A stretch of 34,128 bases of DNA from contig CALFVD010000155.1 of the NCBI GenBank assembly GCA_937928005.1, forward strand, positions 1 through 34,128, written 5' to 3'. Below the pieces are notes generated by a model, which was given only the letters and a program-made list of their open reading frames with translations, was not told the origin of the DNA and made no database searches. Shown one piece after another: positions 8,198-16,003 of this stretch. Within the stretch, counting starts at the first letter, position 1, and every line of letters starts with the position of its first letter. The stretch is from an uncultured Neomegalonema sp. (GTDB taxonomy: Bacteria > Pseudomonadota > Alphaproteobacteria > Rhodobacterales > Rhodobacteraceae). Both the position numbers and the translations under genes were made by a program.

Positions 8198-8509
8198 ATG
8201 GATGACGCTAGCCTCGCCAAAGCCTTAGAACTCGTACAGGGAAAAATGGCCGGTCAGGATGCCTTCGGCTCCACCGTACGCTTTGATTTCGGGGATGGCA
8301 GTGCCGTCCTTCTCGATGGCAACCAATCCCCACCCCACGCGACAATCGACACGGAAACCGATGCCGATTGCACCATTACGGCGGAGGAGGATACGTTTAA
8401 GGAATTGATCGAGGGTGAGCTTGACCCTACGGCGGCCTTTATGACTGGCAAGATCAAGATTGATGGCGACATGAGTGCCGCCATGGCCGTTGCGCGGGTT
8501 CTGGGCTGA
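8198..8509 (+). CDS. SCP-2 sterol-transfer domain protein
   Basis: A 103-residue single-domain protein with the SCP2 pattern: VRFDFGDGSAVLLD, a central DADCTITAEEDTFKELIEGELDPTAAFMTGKIKIDGDMSAA-type segment split here around residues 60-95, and a C-terminal helix AMAVARVLG. SCP2 domains bind hydrophobic ligands such as acyl-CoAs in a cytoplasmic tunnel. A GGAG site precedes the ATG. It lies 32 bp before the alpha/beta hydrolase gene on the same strand, so the two probably form a unit for lipid handling; the ligand is not known. Confidence 0.85.
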   Translation: MDDASLAKALELVQGKMAGQDAFGSTVRFDFGDGSAVLLDGNQSPPHATIDTETDADCTITAEEDTFKELIEGELDPTAAFMTGKIKIDGDMSAAMAVARVLG

Positions 8510-8541
8510 TCGCGAAACCTCCCCTTTATGCCGAGCCACCT

Positions 8542-9459
8542 ATGGGCGGTGAGGCATTTTGGCTGGAAACAGCCGATAAAATAACCCTGCGCGCTGCCCT
8601 ATGGCGCGCAGACGGCCTACCACGGGGCACAATCCTCCTGTGCAACGGGCGTTCGGAATTCATCGAGAAATATTATCCCATTATCGCGCATTTTCGCGAT
8701 TTTGGTTTTGATTTGATTACTTTCGATTGGCGCGGACAAGGATTGTCAGATCGTCTGATCGAAGACCGTTTGCCGGGCTATGTCGATGATTTTGCCAGCT
8801 ACCAACGTGATCTAGATACGGTGCTGGCCGAGGTTGACCGCCGGGGGCTAGGCACCCGCATCATCCTCGTGGGGCATTCGATGGGTGGTTGTGCGCTGGT
8901 TCGGCGGTTGGCCGACCCGGATCGGCAATTTCATGGTGCAATCCTAACCGCCCCCATGCTGGGCATGATGATGCCGACACTGGCCAAACCCGCCCTGCGC
9001 GCGGTGAGTTGGAGTCTGTCCCATTGGGAGGTTGGTAAGCGCCGCATTAGCCCACGCGAGGTGACGACGGTTGCCGATTGGACTTTTGAGGATAATGTCC
9101 TGACCCATAATCGCAGCGAGTTTGAGCGGTATGCGGCGCTGGTACGCGACCATCCCGACCTTGCGCTGGGCGGTGTGACATGGGCATGGATGGACGCCGC
9201 GATCCGCGAAACCCGTGAGTTATCCACGCTGCCGGAGCAGGCGATTACTGAGCCAATGCTGATCTTCTCCGCCGAGAACGAAGCGGTGGTCTCGAACGAC
9301 GCCATCAACGATTTGGTCGCCCGCAACGACATGGTCACGCTCGTTCACCTACAGGACAGCCAGCACGAACCGTTCATCGAAGAACCGCCCGTTCAGGCGA
9401 TACTTTGGCGCGAGATCGGGGATTTCCTCGATCGTATCGCGCCCATTCCACATATATGA
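8542..9459 (+). CDS. Alpha/beta hydrolase of the lysophospholipase / monoacylglycerol lipase type
   Basis: A serine hydrolase of about 305 residues (S33/Hydrolase_4 type). Visible elements are CNGRSEFIEKY near residue 34, FDWRGQGLSDR (residues 61-71), the nucleophile elbow GHSMGG with Ser113, an acid strand around IFSAENEAVVSND, and the catalytic His275 in DSQHEPFIE. Likely substrates are monoacylglycerols, lysophospholipids or other esters. The start is uncertain. The frame is open upstream to the SCP2 stop and reads AKPPLYAEPP just before the ATG; remembered relatives begin with a similar APLYAD-like segment, so a non-ATG start around 8506-8511 is possible. No strong ribosome binding site precedes 8542. 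Confidence 0.82.
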   Translation: MGGEAFWLETADKITLRAALWRADGLPRGTILLCNGRSEFIEKYYPIIAHFRDFGFDLITFDWRGQGLSDRLIEDRLPGYVDDFASYQRDLDTVLAEVDRRGLGTRIILVGHSMGGCALVRRLADPDRQFHGAILTAPMLGMMMPTLAKPALRAVSWSLSHWEVGKRRISPREVTTVADWTFEDNVLTHNRSEFERYAALVRDHPDLALGGVTWAWMDAAIRETRELSTLPEQAITEPMLIFSAENEAVVSNDAINDLVARNDMVTLVHLQDSQHEPFIEEPPVQAILWREIGDFLDRIAPIPHI

Positions 9460-9486
9460 AAAAAGAACCCGGCGGGCGCCGGGTTC
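9459..9486 (-). terminator. Intrinsic terminator for the leftward small gene
   Basis: A perfect 10-bp stem (9465-9474 GAACCCGGCG with 9477-9486) is followed on the minus strand by six T (complement of 9459-9464). On the plus strand the hairpin is not followed by a T run, so it serves the leftward gene 9517-9714 and not the hydrolase gene. Confidence 0.75.
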
Positions 9487-9516
9487 AAGTCATTGGAACA
9501 GATTAGATGATTGCCG

Positions 9517-9714
9517 TTATGTGATCCGCTTCTTTAAGGGGTCACCGCCAAACATCCCGCCGAATAAGAAACCAACGAACAGCGCCGATGATATCCGCGA
9601 TATACTCTTTCCGATGAATTCGATGCCCGTACCCTTCACAGACAGGCAAGCGAAACACCTGGTAAAAGCGCCGATAGCGAGCATAGAGACGATGCCTGCT
9701 GCGTCGACAATCAC
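9517..9714 (-). CDS. Small two-helix membrane protein of unknown function
   Basis: A 65-residue protein starting at GTG (9714) with GGAG 5 nt upstream. Two hydrophobic stretches are visible, AAGIVSMLAIGAFTRCFACL and SSALFVGFLFGGMFGG, followed by a basic end KKRIT. Support for a real gene is the start signal plus the intrinsic terminator 30 bp beyond its stop on the same strand. I do not recognise a family; it converges on the alpha/beta hydrolase gene. Confidence 0.5.
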   Translation of the reverse strand: MIVDAAGIVSMLAIGAFTRCFACLSVKGTGIEFIGKSISRISSALFVGFLFGGMFGGDPLKKRIT

Positions 9715-9753
9715 GGAAACTCCAACAAATCATTCGCTGAACTACTTTTCAGC

Positions 9754-10023
9754 ATGGGATACCTTTCCAATTTCATGCCATATGTATTTGCAGCGTTTTT
9801 CGCGCTTATTGGGTTAACAATGTCGATTATGTATGGAGTTATGAGTCGCAATTTGCGATTTCAACTCTGTTCTGTTGCTTTGAATGGCTTGCATTACAAT
9901 CACGCTATTGCAACCTATGAGGCGGTTTTTACGGTTCTTCAATCGTACAACCGAGCGTCCAAATGGATCCTGCGGAAAGATCGAGAATTGCCTCGACGCC
10001 TTGTCTGTAGCCATCTGCGATAA
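9754..10023 (+). CDS. Possible small membrane-anchored protein whose end lies in repeat copy 3
   Basis: An 89-residue reading frame with one N-terminal hydrophobic helix (MPYVFAAFFALIGLTMSIMYG) and a basic C-terminal part. No clear ribosome binding site is seen at 9754. The last codons (CSHLR then TAA) come from repeat copy 3. In the reconstructed empty site, if the duplicated dinucleotide was TA, the frame would end LPRRLV followed by TAG, the same pattern as lldD. This is the main reason to take it seriously. No family is recognised. Confidence 0.3.
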   Translation: MGYLSNFMPYVFAAFFALIGLTMSIMYGVMSRNLRFQLCSVALNGLHYNHAIATYEAVFTVLQSYNRASKWILRKDRELPRRLVCSHLR

Positions 10024-10099
10024 ACCTGAGCCATATTTCACGCCAAGAGCCGCGCAAAATATGGCGCTTGATGATTCAGGATAATCGCAATTCGCTTTA
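10006..10099 (-). mobile_element. MITE-like repeat, copy 3 (94 bp), upstream of ffh
   Basis: Same length as copy 2, in the opposite orientation (its TAAAGCG end is at 10099). The inner stem is imperfect (10031-10042 with 10053-10064, mismatched at two positions). One outer dinucleotide is TG (10006-10007) instead of TA, so the target duplication is decayed or mutated here. It lies 180 bp before the ffh start and is the only copy not at the 3' end of a well-supported gene. Confidence 0.9.
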
Positions 10100-10278
10100 G
10101 CGGATAGCGTAGGTTTGGTTTTATACGGCGTGACGGCTTGCATTGATCCCGTCCATCCTGTAACGCACCTCTAAATCCAAACCGGAGACAATCTCCGGTC
10201 CTGACTTTAGCAGGATCGCCGTCCGTCAGCGCGTTGCGCCCACGGGCGCGTTTCTGGTTTATGCATCGGAGGGAGCGT
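10100..10278 (+). promoter_or_regulatory. ffh leader region with two short hairpins
   Basis: Between repeat copy 3 and the ffh start there is no gene. A perfect 8-bp stem with a 3-base loop (ACCGGAGA / TCTCCGGT) lies at 10181-10199, and a 6-bp stem (GCGCCC / GGGCGC) at 10236-10249 is followed by TTTCTGGTTT. The first may shape the leader RNA and the second could be a weak terminator or attenuator. No promoter can be named with confidence. Confidence 0.3.
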
Positions 10279-11778
10279 ATGTTCGAGAATCTTTCAGATC
10301 GCCTCTCCGGCGTTCTCGACAAGCTGAACAAGCAGGGTGCGCTGCGCGAGGAGGATATATCCTCCGCCTTGCGTGAAGTTCGCCTTGCTCTTCTTGATGC
10401 CGACGTTGCGCTGCCCGTCGCCCGCGATTTCATCAAGCGGGTCGGCGATAAGGCGGTCGGACAGGCCGTCACCAAATCCGTTTCGCCGGGTCAGCAGGTC
10501 GTTAAGATCGTCCATGATGAGCTAATCGCCACGCTCGCGGGCGGTGATGATCCCGAAAAGACCGCGAAAGACGCGAAACTGGCGGTGGATAGCCCCCCCG
10601 CCCCCGTCCTTATGGTCGGCTTGCAGGGTTCTGGTAAAACCACCACTACCGCCAAGATTGCCAAGCGCCTTACCGACCGCGACCGTAAACGTGTGTTGAT
10701 GGCTTCGCTCGATACCCGCCGTCCGGCGGCGATGGAACAGCTTGCAATTCTTGGCACGCAAATCGGCGTCGATACCCTGCCGATCCAGCCCGGCCAAGAC
10801 CCGGTTGCCATCGCCAAGCGTGCGATGACGCAGGCGCGTTTAGGCGGCTACGATGTGGTCATGCTCGACACCGCCGGTCGCCTGCATGTCGATGACGAGT
10901 TGATGAACGAAGTCGCCGCTGTCCGCGACGCCACCGGCCCGCATGAGACATTGCTGGTTGTTGACAGCCTGACGGGTCAGGATGCGGTCAATGTGGCCGA
11001 AAACTTCGACGGGCGTGTCGGCATCACTGGCGTCGTACTCACCCGTATGGATGGCGATGGGCGGGGCGGGGCGGCTTTGTCGATGCGCGCCGTCACCGGT
11101 AAACCGATCAAGCTGGTCGGCGTCGGCGAGAAGATGGACGCGCTCGAAGATTTCGTCCCCGACCGCGTCGCGGGCCGTATCCTAGGCATGGGCGATATCG
11201 TCGGCCTCGTTGAGAAAGCGCAGGAGCAGGTCGAGGCCGAAGCCGCCGAGAAGATGGCCCGCCGGATGATGAAGGGCCGCTTCGATTTCAATGATTTGCG
11301 TGGCCAGTTGGAACAAATGATCTCTATGGGCGGTATGTCTGGCCTGATGGGAATGCTACCCGGTGTCGGCAAGATGCAGAAGCAGATGGAGGCATCCGGG
11401 ATGGATGATTCCATCCTCAAACGCCAAATCGCGATCATCAACTCAATGACCAAGGACGAGCGCAAGCGCCCCGACCTTATGGCCGCCAGCCGCAAGAAGC
11501 GCATCGCGCGCGGAGCCGGGGTCGAGGTATCCGAGATCAATAAGCTGATGAAGATGCACCGCCAAATGGCGGATATGATGAAGAAAGTCGGCAAAAAGGG
11601 TGGCAAAGGCGGCCTCAAAGGTCTGATGTCGATGATGGGTGGCGGGGGTATGCCTCCCGGCGCGATCCCCCCCGGTGGTGCCTCGCCCATGGGCGCGATG
11701 CCCCCCGGTATGCCGACCGGAATGCCCAAGGGCATGACCCTACCCGCTGGTCTGTCGGGGCTTGGCAAGAAGAAATGA
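10279..11778 (+). CDS. ffh: Signal recognition particle protein Ffh (SRP54)
   Basis: The GTPase that binds 4.5S RNA and signal sequences and targets ribosomes to FtsY at the membrane. The order is N domain (1 to about 90), G domain with P-loop GLQGSGKTTTTAKIA (Gly114-, Lys120), RRPAAMEQL, DTAGR from Asp197, TRMDGDGRGG with the guanine-specificity Asp258, and a methionine-rich M domain after about residue 320 (GMSGLMGMLPGVGKMQKQM). The C-terminus is a Gly/Met/Pro-rich tail ending GKKK. The start at 10279 has GGAGGGAG just upstream; an in-frame upstream ATG at 10234 would add 15 residues not typical of Ffh. The stop overlaps the next gene (ATGA). Confidence 0.96.
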   Translation: MFENLSDRLSGVLDKLNKQGALREEDISSALREVRLALLDADVALPVARDFIKRVGDKAVGQAVTKSVSPGQQVVKIVHDELIATLAGGDDPEKTAKDAKLAVDSPPAPVLMVGLQGSGKTTTTAKIAKRLTDRDRKRVLMASLDTRRPAAMEQLAILGTQIGVDTLPIQPGQDPVAIAKRAMTQARLGGYDVVMLDTAGRLHVDDELMNEVAAVRDATGPHETLLVVDSLTGQDAVNVAENFDGRVGITGVVLTRMDGDGRGGAALSMRAVTGKPIKLVGVGEKMDALEDFVPDRVAGRILGMGDIVGLVEKAQEQVEAEAAEKMARRMMKGRFDFNDLRGQLEQMISMGGMSGLMGMLPGVGKMQKQMEASGMDDSILKRQIAIINSMTKDERKRPDLMAASRKKRIARGAGVEVSEINKLMKMHRQMADMMKKVGKKGGKGGLKGLMSMMGGGGMPPGAIPPGGASPMGAMPPGMPTGMPKGMTLPAGLSGLGKKK

Positions 11779-12287
11779 CCCCACCCGTCCTCACTACCGA
11801 ACGCTTGACCCTTCGTGGCTTGTCGTTGGCCGATGTGGAGACGTTTGCGCGTTTCTACGGGTCGGATCATTCGCGTTATTATGGCGGACCAATCGGGCCG
11901 GTCGAAAGCTGGCGAAAGCTGTCAATGTATGCGGGAAGCTGGGCATTGTGCGGCTATGGTCCATGGGCTGTGACCCTGACCGAAACCGGTGAAACGCTGG
12001 GGATGCTCGGCCCGTGGTTCCCCGAAGGCTGGCCCGAACCCGAAATCACATATTTCATCGATGAGGCGTATGCGGGCAGGGGCTACGCATGCGAAGCCCT
12101 GCGCGCGGCGCTCAATTGGGTCTTCTCGGAGGCAGGGTGGACGACTGCTATCAGCGGCGCGAATCCACTCAATACTGCCTCTATCGCATTGGCCAAGTCC
12201 TGCGGAGCCAAACCTGATGGACAGGCCGACGTGCCGCCCTACGGCATGATGGACATTTACCGCTATTCCCCGATGGAGGCCGCATGA
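11775..12287 (+). CDS. GNAT family N-acetyltransferase (RimJ/RimL type)
   Basis: A 170-residue acetyl-CoA-dependent transferase. It begins TTERLTLRGLSLADVETFARF, the usual start of the Acetyltransf_3 subgroup. The acetyl-CoA loop is EAYAGRGYACEALRAALNW and the late SGANPLNTASIALAKSCGAK helix is characteristic. Substrate is unknown. It overlaps the ffh stop by 4 bp and its own stop overlaps the next gene by 4 bp, so the three are translationally coupled. A GNAT gene after ffh is common in Rhodobacterales. Confidence 0.85.
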   Translation: MTPPVLTTERLTLRGLSLADVETFARFYGSDHSRYYGGPIGPVESWRKLSMYAGSWALCGYGPWAVTLTETGETLGMLGPWFPEGWPEPEITYFIDEAYAGRGYACEALRAALNWVFSEAGWTTAISGANPLNTASIALAKSCGAKPDGQADVPPYGMMDIYRYSPMEAA

Positions 12288-12823
12288 GCGCCGACAACGA
12301 ACTGAATTCAAAAGCTATTTCGGCGCTGAAAGCCCTGATTGGCAAGCCCATCGGCGCTATCTATGGCCGTGAGGTTCATGCAGAGCCTTTGCGCTCTTCT
12401 GCGTCGATGCCCGCTGGGGCGTTCTGGATCGGCGGCGATAGCCCCGATTTCGTGACTATCGAGACTGAATGGAAAAGCTCCGAAGGTGATCAGGATTACC
12501 ACCTGCTCAAAGTCGCGCGGACAAAGAAGCCCCTCGAATTGCCCTATAACGAGCGCACCGGGGCCATTGGCCCTTGCTCGCTGATCGAAATGTCGATGCC
12601 GGGCGCGATGCTCGATTCCATCGACGTGATCGAAATGACCGCCGAACTCGACGATACGGTCATTTACGACCACGCCCTGACGTTCCGTTTCGATGATGGG
12701 AACGCCATCACCCTAAGCACCGAGCATGATTCGATCCTTGGTGCGCTGATCGTGCGTGGTGGTGAGGCGCAGGCCCGCGAACCTGAATTCGAGACCCTGA
12801 AAACCCGAATGACCCTGAAATAA
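12284..12823 (+). CDS. Conserved-looking protein of unknown function
   Basis: A 179-residue soluble, acidic protein with no signal peptide or membrane helix. It reads as an ordinary globular domain ([20 protein letters not shown] near the N-terminus, [21 protein letters not shown] near residue 145). I do not recognise a family. The start overlaps the GNAT stop (ATGA) and rpsP follows after 25 bp, so it is transcribed with translation genes. In many Rhodobacterales this slot holds a chorismate mutase gene, which this protein does not resemble. Confidence 0.75.
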   Translation: MSADNELNSKAISALKALIGKPIGAIYGREVHAEPLRSSASMPAGAFWIGGDSPDFVTIETEWKSSEGDQDYHLLKVARTKKPLELPYNERTGAIGPCSLIEMSMPGAMLDSIDVIEMTAELDDTVIYDHALTFRFDDGNAITLSTEHDSILGALIVRGGEAQAREPEFETLKTRMTLK

Positions 12824-12848
12824 GATACGAAACGAAGGATATTTCCCA

Positions 12849-13289
12849 ATGGCAACCGTGATTCGTCTCGCCCGTGGTGGCTCCAAAAAACGCCCATTCT
12901 ACCGCATCGTCATCGCCGATAGCCGTATGCCCCGTGATGGTCGGTTCATCGAGAAAGTAGGCACCTACAACCCTCAGCTCGCCAAAGATAATGAGCAGCG
13001 CGTGCAGATGAATGTCGAGCGCATTCAGGAATGGATGGCAAAAGGCGCACGCCCGACCGAACGCATCGAACGCTTCCTCGAAGCGGCTGGCCTGAAAGAA
13101 AAGGTCGAACGCAACAATCCTAACAAGGCGAAGCCCGGCAAGAAAGCCGAGGAGCGCGCCGCCGAGAAGGCCGAGAAGGAAGAGGCCAAGCGCGCCGCCG
13201 CCGAGGAGGCCGCTAATGCCCCCGCCGAGGAAGCCCCGGCTGAAGAGGCTCCCGCAGAAGAAGCCCCTGCAGAAGAAGCGGCAAGCTGA
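12849..13289 (+). CDS. rpsP: 30S ribosomal protein S16 with a long Ala/Glu tail
   Basis: The first 80 residues are canonical S16 ([39 protein letters not shown]), a primary-to-secondary binding protein of 16S rRNA. From about residue 95 there is an extension: a Lys/Glu/Ala helix-forming stretch, then tandem APAEE units near the end (about 13216-13280). Total length is 146 against about 80-90 in E. coli; extended S16 tails are known in Alphaproteobacteria. An AAGGA site precedes the ATG. It opens the rpsP-rimM-trmD-rplS group, here interrupted by the next gene. Confidence 0.96.
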   Translation: MATVIRLARGGSKKRPFYRIVIADSRMPRDGRFIEKVGTYNPQLAKDNEQRVQMNVERIQEWMAKGARPTERIERFLEAAGLKEKVERNNPNKAKPGKKAEERAAEKAEKEEAKRAAAEEAANAPAEEAPAEEAPAEEAPAEEAAS

Positions 13290-13337
13290 TCTTCGGCTTT
13301 CGTGCTATACTGAATCTGCACAAGCGGAGGCAGAAAG

Positions 13338-13886
13338 ATGGACGGCGCGGTTCGTGAACGGTTGATGACGGTCGAGGAATTCCTCGATTGGCATCCCGAT
13401 GACGAGAAATGGGAGTTGGTCGGGGGCATCCCGATACGGATGATGTCGGAGAGCAACCTGCACGATACGGTAAAATCCGGGATCGGTGCGGCCATCGGTC
13501 GGCGTTTGCGGCCCCCCGGTCCCTGTCGCCCCGGTATCGACGGGCGACAGGTTTTCATCGACGATTTCACGAGTTACCGCCCGGATGCGTATATCGACTG
13601 CGCACCTTTCGGCGGCCCCGGTGATCTGACGGTCGAAAAGCCAACCGTCGTCTTCGAGGTTTCGATCAGCAGCCTTGACCGCGATCTGGTCGAGAAGCGG
13701 GCGAACTACTTCCACAATCCGCATGTCGAGCATGTCGTCGTGGTCGATGCTAATGCACGTCGTGTGCATCACTTCCGCCGTGATGATCGGGAGGAGCGGG
13801 TTCTGGAAGTTGCCGATACGCTGGAACTGAGCGGCACCGTAATGCTCGATCTACCCGTTGCTGAATTCTTTGAGTGGTTGCCCTGA
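13338..13886 (+). CDS. Uma2 family (DUF820) nuclease-fold protein
   Basis: A 182-residue protein with the Uma2 restriction-endonuclease-like layout: TVEEFLDW and KWELVGGIP with Glu26, a long helical stretch, YRPDAYID with Asp83, and VVFEVSISSLDRDLVEKRANYF with Glu107 and Lys120, which together make a PD-(D/E)XK-like active site. A GGAGG-like site precedes the ATG. The stop is directly followed by the rimM ATG (TGAATG). Uma2 genes are numerous in cyanobacteria and scattered elsewhere; the cellular role is not established. Its place between rpsP and rimM is unusual and suggests insertion by transfer. Confidence 0.8.
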   Translation: MDGAVRERLMTVEEFLDWHPDDEKWELVGGIPIRMMSESNLHDTVKSGIGAAIGRRLRPPGPCRPGIDGRQVFIDDFTSYRPDAYIDCAPFGGPGDLTVEKPTVVFEVSISSLDRDLVEKRANYFHNPHVEHVVVVDANARRVHHFRRDDREERVLEVADTLELSGTVMLDLPVAEFFEWLP

Positions 13887-14408
13887 ATGGCCAAGGATCG
13901 AGTTTGCGTCGGTGCCATCGCGGGCGCGTTCGGGGTGCGCGGGGAGGCGAAGATCAAAAGCTTTACCGATGATCCCGCCGCCATCGCGACCTACGGCCCG
14001 CTTGAGAGCGAGGACGCGGTGCGCCGCTTCGACGTGAAAGTCACCCGTACGATCAAAGGCGGGTTCGCGGCGCGGCTGTCCGGGGTCGCCACCCGCGAAG
14101 AAGCCGAAGCCCTCAAAGGTACGCGCCTCTATGTCGACCGCTCTGTGCTACCTCCGCCAGACGAGGATGAGTTCTATTATGCCGATCTTCTTGGCCTGAG
14201 GGTCGAAGATGAGAGTGGCGTATTGCTAGGTAAAATCAAAGCGATACAAGAGTTTGGTGCAGGTGATATGATTGAGTATTCGCCCGCCGAGGGCGGCGAA
14301 AGCGTATTACTCCTCTTCACCCGCGAGATTGTGCCCACGGTCGATGTGCAGGGTGGGCGGATCGTCGTTATACCCCCCGATGAGACCAGCGAGCGAACCC
14401 CAGATTAG
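13887..14408 (+). CDS. rimM: Ribosome maturation factor RimM
   Basis: A 173-residue 16S rRNA processing factor that binds S19 and helps mature the 30S head. The N-terminal RimM barrel starts DRVCVGAIAGAFGVRGEAKIKSF-like (residues 3-25) and the C-terminal PRC-barrel contains DEFYYADLLGLRVE and VPTVDVQGGRIVVIPP. The ATG abuts the stop of the Uma2 gene with no own strong ribosome binding site, so its translation may depend on reinitiation from that gene. Confidence 0.95.
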   Translation: MAKDRVCVGAIAGAFGVRGEAKIKSFTDDPAAIATYGPLESEDAVRRFDVKVTRTIKGGFAARLSGVATREEAEALKGTRLYVDRSVLPPPDEDEFYYADLLGLRVEDESGVLLGKIKAIQEFGAGDMIEYSPAEGGESVLLLFTREIVPTVDVQGGRIVVIPPDETSERTPD

Positions 14409-14417
14409 GAGCGCACC

Positions 14418-14660
14418 ATGAAACTCACCATCGATATTGACTGTACCCCACATGAAGCGCGGCAGTTTCTTGGCTTGCCCGATGTCGAGGCGCTGAACGA
14501 CATGATCGTCTCTGAGATGACGAAACGCGCACAAGACGAGATGGACACCCTCGCCGACCCGCAGAAATTTATGGCGCGGATGGCGGGCGTTTCTGCGACC
14601 GGCATGGAGACGATGCAAGCGTTGATGATGGCGGCGATGAGCGGGAAGAAGGACGGGTGA
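14418..14660 (+). CDS. Small DUF6489-like protein
   Basis: An 80-residue protein that begins MKLTIDIDCTPHEARQFLGL, the pattern I remember for the DUF6489 family of Alphaproteobacteria, followed by a helical, methionine-rich C-terminus (GMETMQALMMAAMSG). Function is unknown. A GGAG site precedes the ATG. It sits between rimM and trmD and its stop overlaps the trmD GTG start by 4 bp (GTGA), so it is part of the operon. Confidence 0.75.
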   Translation: MKLTIDIDCTPHEARQFLGLPDVEALNDMIVSEMTKRAQDEMDTLADPQKFMARMAGVSATGMETMQALMMAAMSGKKDG

Positions 14661-15523
14661 AAACTCCGGGCCGTTCCCACGGATTACGTAATATTACCGC
14701 GACCGCTTCGCCGCGTACTCTGATGGACGAATCGGGGGCAAAATCCGATCCTGTCTGGCGCGCGCGGGTGATGACGCTGTTCCCAGAGATGTTTCCTGGC
14801 CCTTTAGGCGTTAGTCTGACGGGAAAGGCGCTCGAAAAACACCTCTGGACGCTGGAAACACTGGACATTCGCAGCTTTGCCCGCGATAAGCACCGCTCTG
14901 TCGATGACACCCCCGCCGGGGGCGGTCCCGGAATGGTATTGCGGCCCGAAATCGTGGCGCAGGCCATTGACGCCTCGTTAAAGGGCGTCTCCGATGACCG
15001 TAACTTGTGGCCGGTGATCTGCCTGTCCGCGAGAGGGCGGCCCTTAACCCAAGAGCGCGTGGCGCGTTTGGCGAAGGGTGAGGGGCTAAGCCTGCTTTGT
15101 GGGCGATTCGAGGGAATAGACCAGCGCGTCCTAGAGGCACGCAATGTCGAGGAGATAAGCGTCGGTGACGCCGTCTATACGGGAGGGGAAATCCCGGCGA
15201 TGGCTTTGCTTGATGCGGTGGTGAGGTTGCTGCCCGGTGTGCTGGGCAAAATCGAAAGCACCGAGGATGAAAGTTTTAGCGCGGGGCTGTTAGAGCATCC
15301 GCAATACACGAAACCCCCCGTCTGGGAGGGCAGGGCGATACCGGAGATTCTTCTCTCTGGCCACCATGCGAAGGTTGACGCATGGCGCTATGCTCAGGCA
15401 CAGGCGGTTACGAAAGAAAGGCGTCCCGATCTCTGGCGGGCCTTCCACAATGTGGAACTCGACCCGGCTGAAGAGGCAGAGCAATCGGACCCGAAACACG
15501 AGTCGCAGACGCGGCCAAAATAA
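14657..15523 (+). CDS. trmD: tRNA (guanine-37-N1) methyltransferase TrmD
   Basis: Makes m1G37 next to the anticodon with S-adenosylmethionine, preventing frameshifts. Trefoil-knot elements are visible: [29 protein letters not shown] and [20 protein letters not shown]. The conserved body starts at [15 protein letters not shown]. Upstream residues read [21 protein letters not shown], similar to an N-terminal extension I remember on Rhodobacterales TrmD, which supports the GTG start at 14657 overlapping the previous stop and also the taxonomic guess. An internal ATG at 14723 is the alternative start. Confidence 0.94.
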   Translation: MKTPGRSHGLRNITATASPRTLMDESGAKSDPVWRARVMTLFPEMFPGPLGVSLTGKALEKHLWTLETLDIRSFARDKHRSVDDTPAGGGPGMVLRPEIVAQAIDASLKGVSDDRNLWPVICLSARGRPLTQERVARLAKGEGLSLLCGRFEGIDQRVLEARNVEEISVGDAVYTGGEIPAMALLDAVVRLLPGVLGKIESTEDESFSAGLLEHPQYTKPPVWEGRAIPEILLSGHHAKVDAWRYAQAQAVTKERRPDLWRAFHNVELDPAEEAEQSDPKHESQTRPK

Positions 15524-15534
15524 GGATCGACCCG

Positions 15535-15918
15535 ATGAACGTCATCGAACAACTCGAAGAAGAACAGCGCGCGGCTCTCGCTGAAAAGCGCCCCATCCCC
15601 GATTTTGCGCCCGGTGATACCTTGCGCGTTAATGTCTTTGTTCGCGAAGGCGAGCGCGTGCGGGTTCAGGCATTTGAGGGTGTCTGTATTGCGCGCAGTG
15701 GCGGCGAGACCTTGAACGGCGGTTTCACCGTTCGCAAGATCTCCTACGGTGAGGGCGTTGAGCGCGTGTTCCCGCTTTACAGCCCAGCAATTGAGGCCAT
15801 TACGGTTGTTCGCCGTGGTCGCGTTCGCCGCGCCAAGCTCTATTACCTGCGCGATCGTCGCGGTAAGTCGGCGCGTATCGCCGAGAAGACGAATTATCGC
15901 CCGAAGAAAGAAAAGTAA
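15535..15918 (+). CDS. rplS: 50S ribosomal protein L19
   Basis: A 127-residue large-subunit protein at the subunit interface. It has the standard start [36 protein letters not shown], and the closing [24 protein letters not shown]. An AAGGA site precedes the ATG, 11 bp after the trmD stop. It is the last gene of the operon; rpmE (L31), which often follows in Rhodobacterales, is absent here. Confidence 0.96.
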   Translation: MNVIEQLEEEQRAALAEKRPIPDFAPGDTLRVNVFVREGERVRVQAFEGVCIARSGGETLNGGFTVRKISYGEGVERVFPLYSPAIEAITVVRRGRVRRAKLYYLRDRRGKSARIAEKTNYRPKKEK

Positions 15919-15960
15919 GGGCGTTTCGCATACGCCGCACGAAATTGTTATGGATATTAA

Positions 15961-15995
15961 AAACGCCGCCCCTAGCATTGGGTGCGGCGTTTTTT
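15961..15995. terminator. Intrinsic terminator after rplS, likely bidirectional
   Basis: A 9-bp stem AAACGCCGC (15961-15969) with GCGGCGTTT (15984-15992) is followed by T to 15995. The complement also ends in a T run, so it can stop both the rplS operon and the convergent peptidase gene. Confidence 0.9.
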
Positions 15996-16003
15996 GTGTT
16001 CGG

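Noticed and set aside
9814..10143. 109-codon minus-strand frame crossing repeat copy 3
   Set aside because: It is open mainly because the element is open in several frames; no start signal or conserved pattern.
10977..11870. 297-codon minus-strand frame opposite ffh
   Set aside because: Low-complexity Ile/Pro/Arg/Ser composition from the complement of the Ffh M domain; no start signal.
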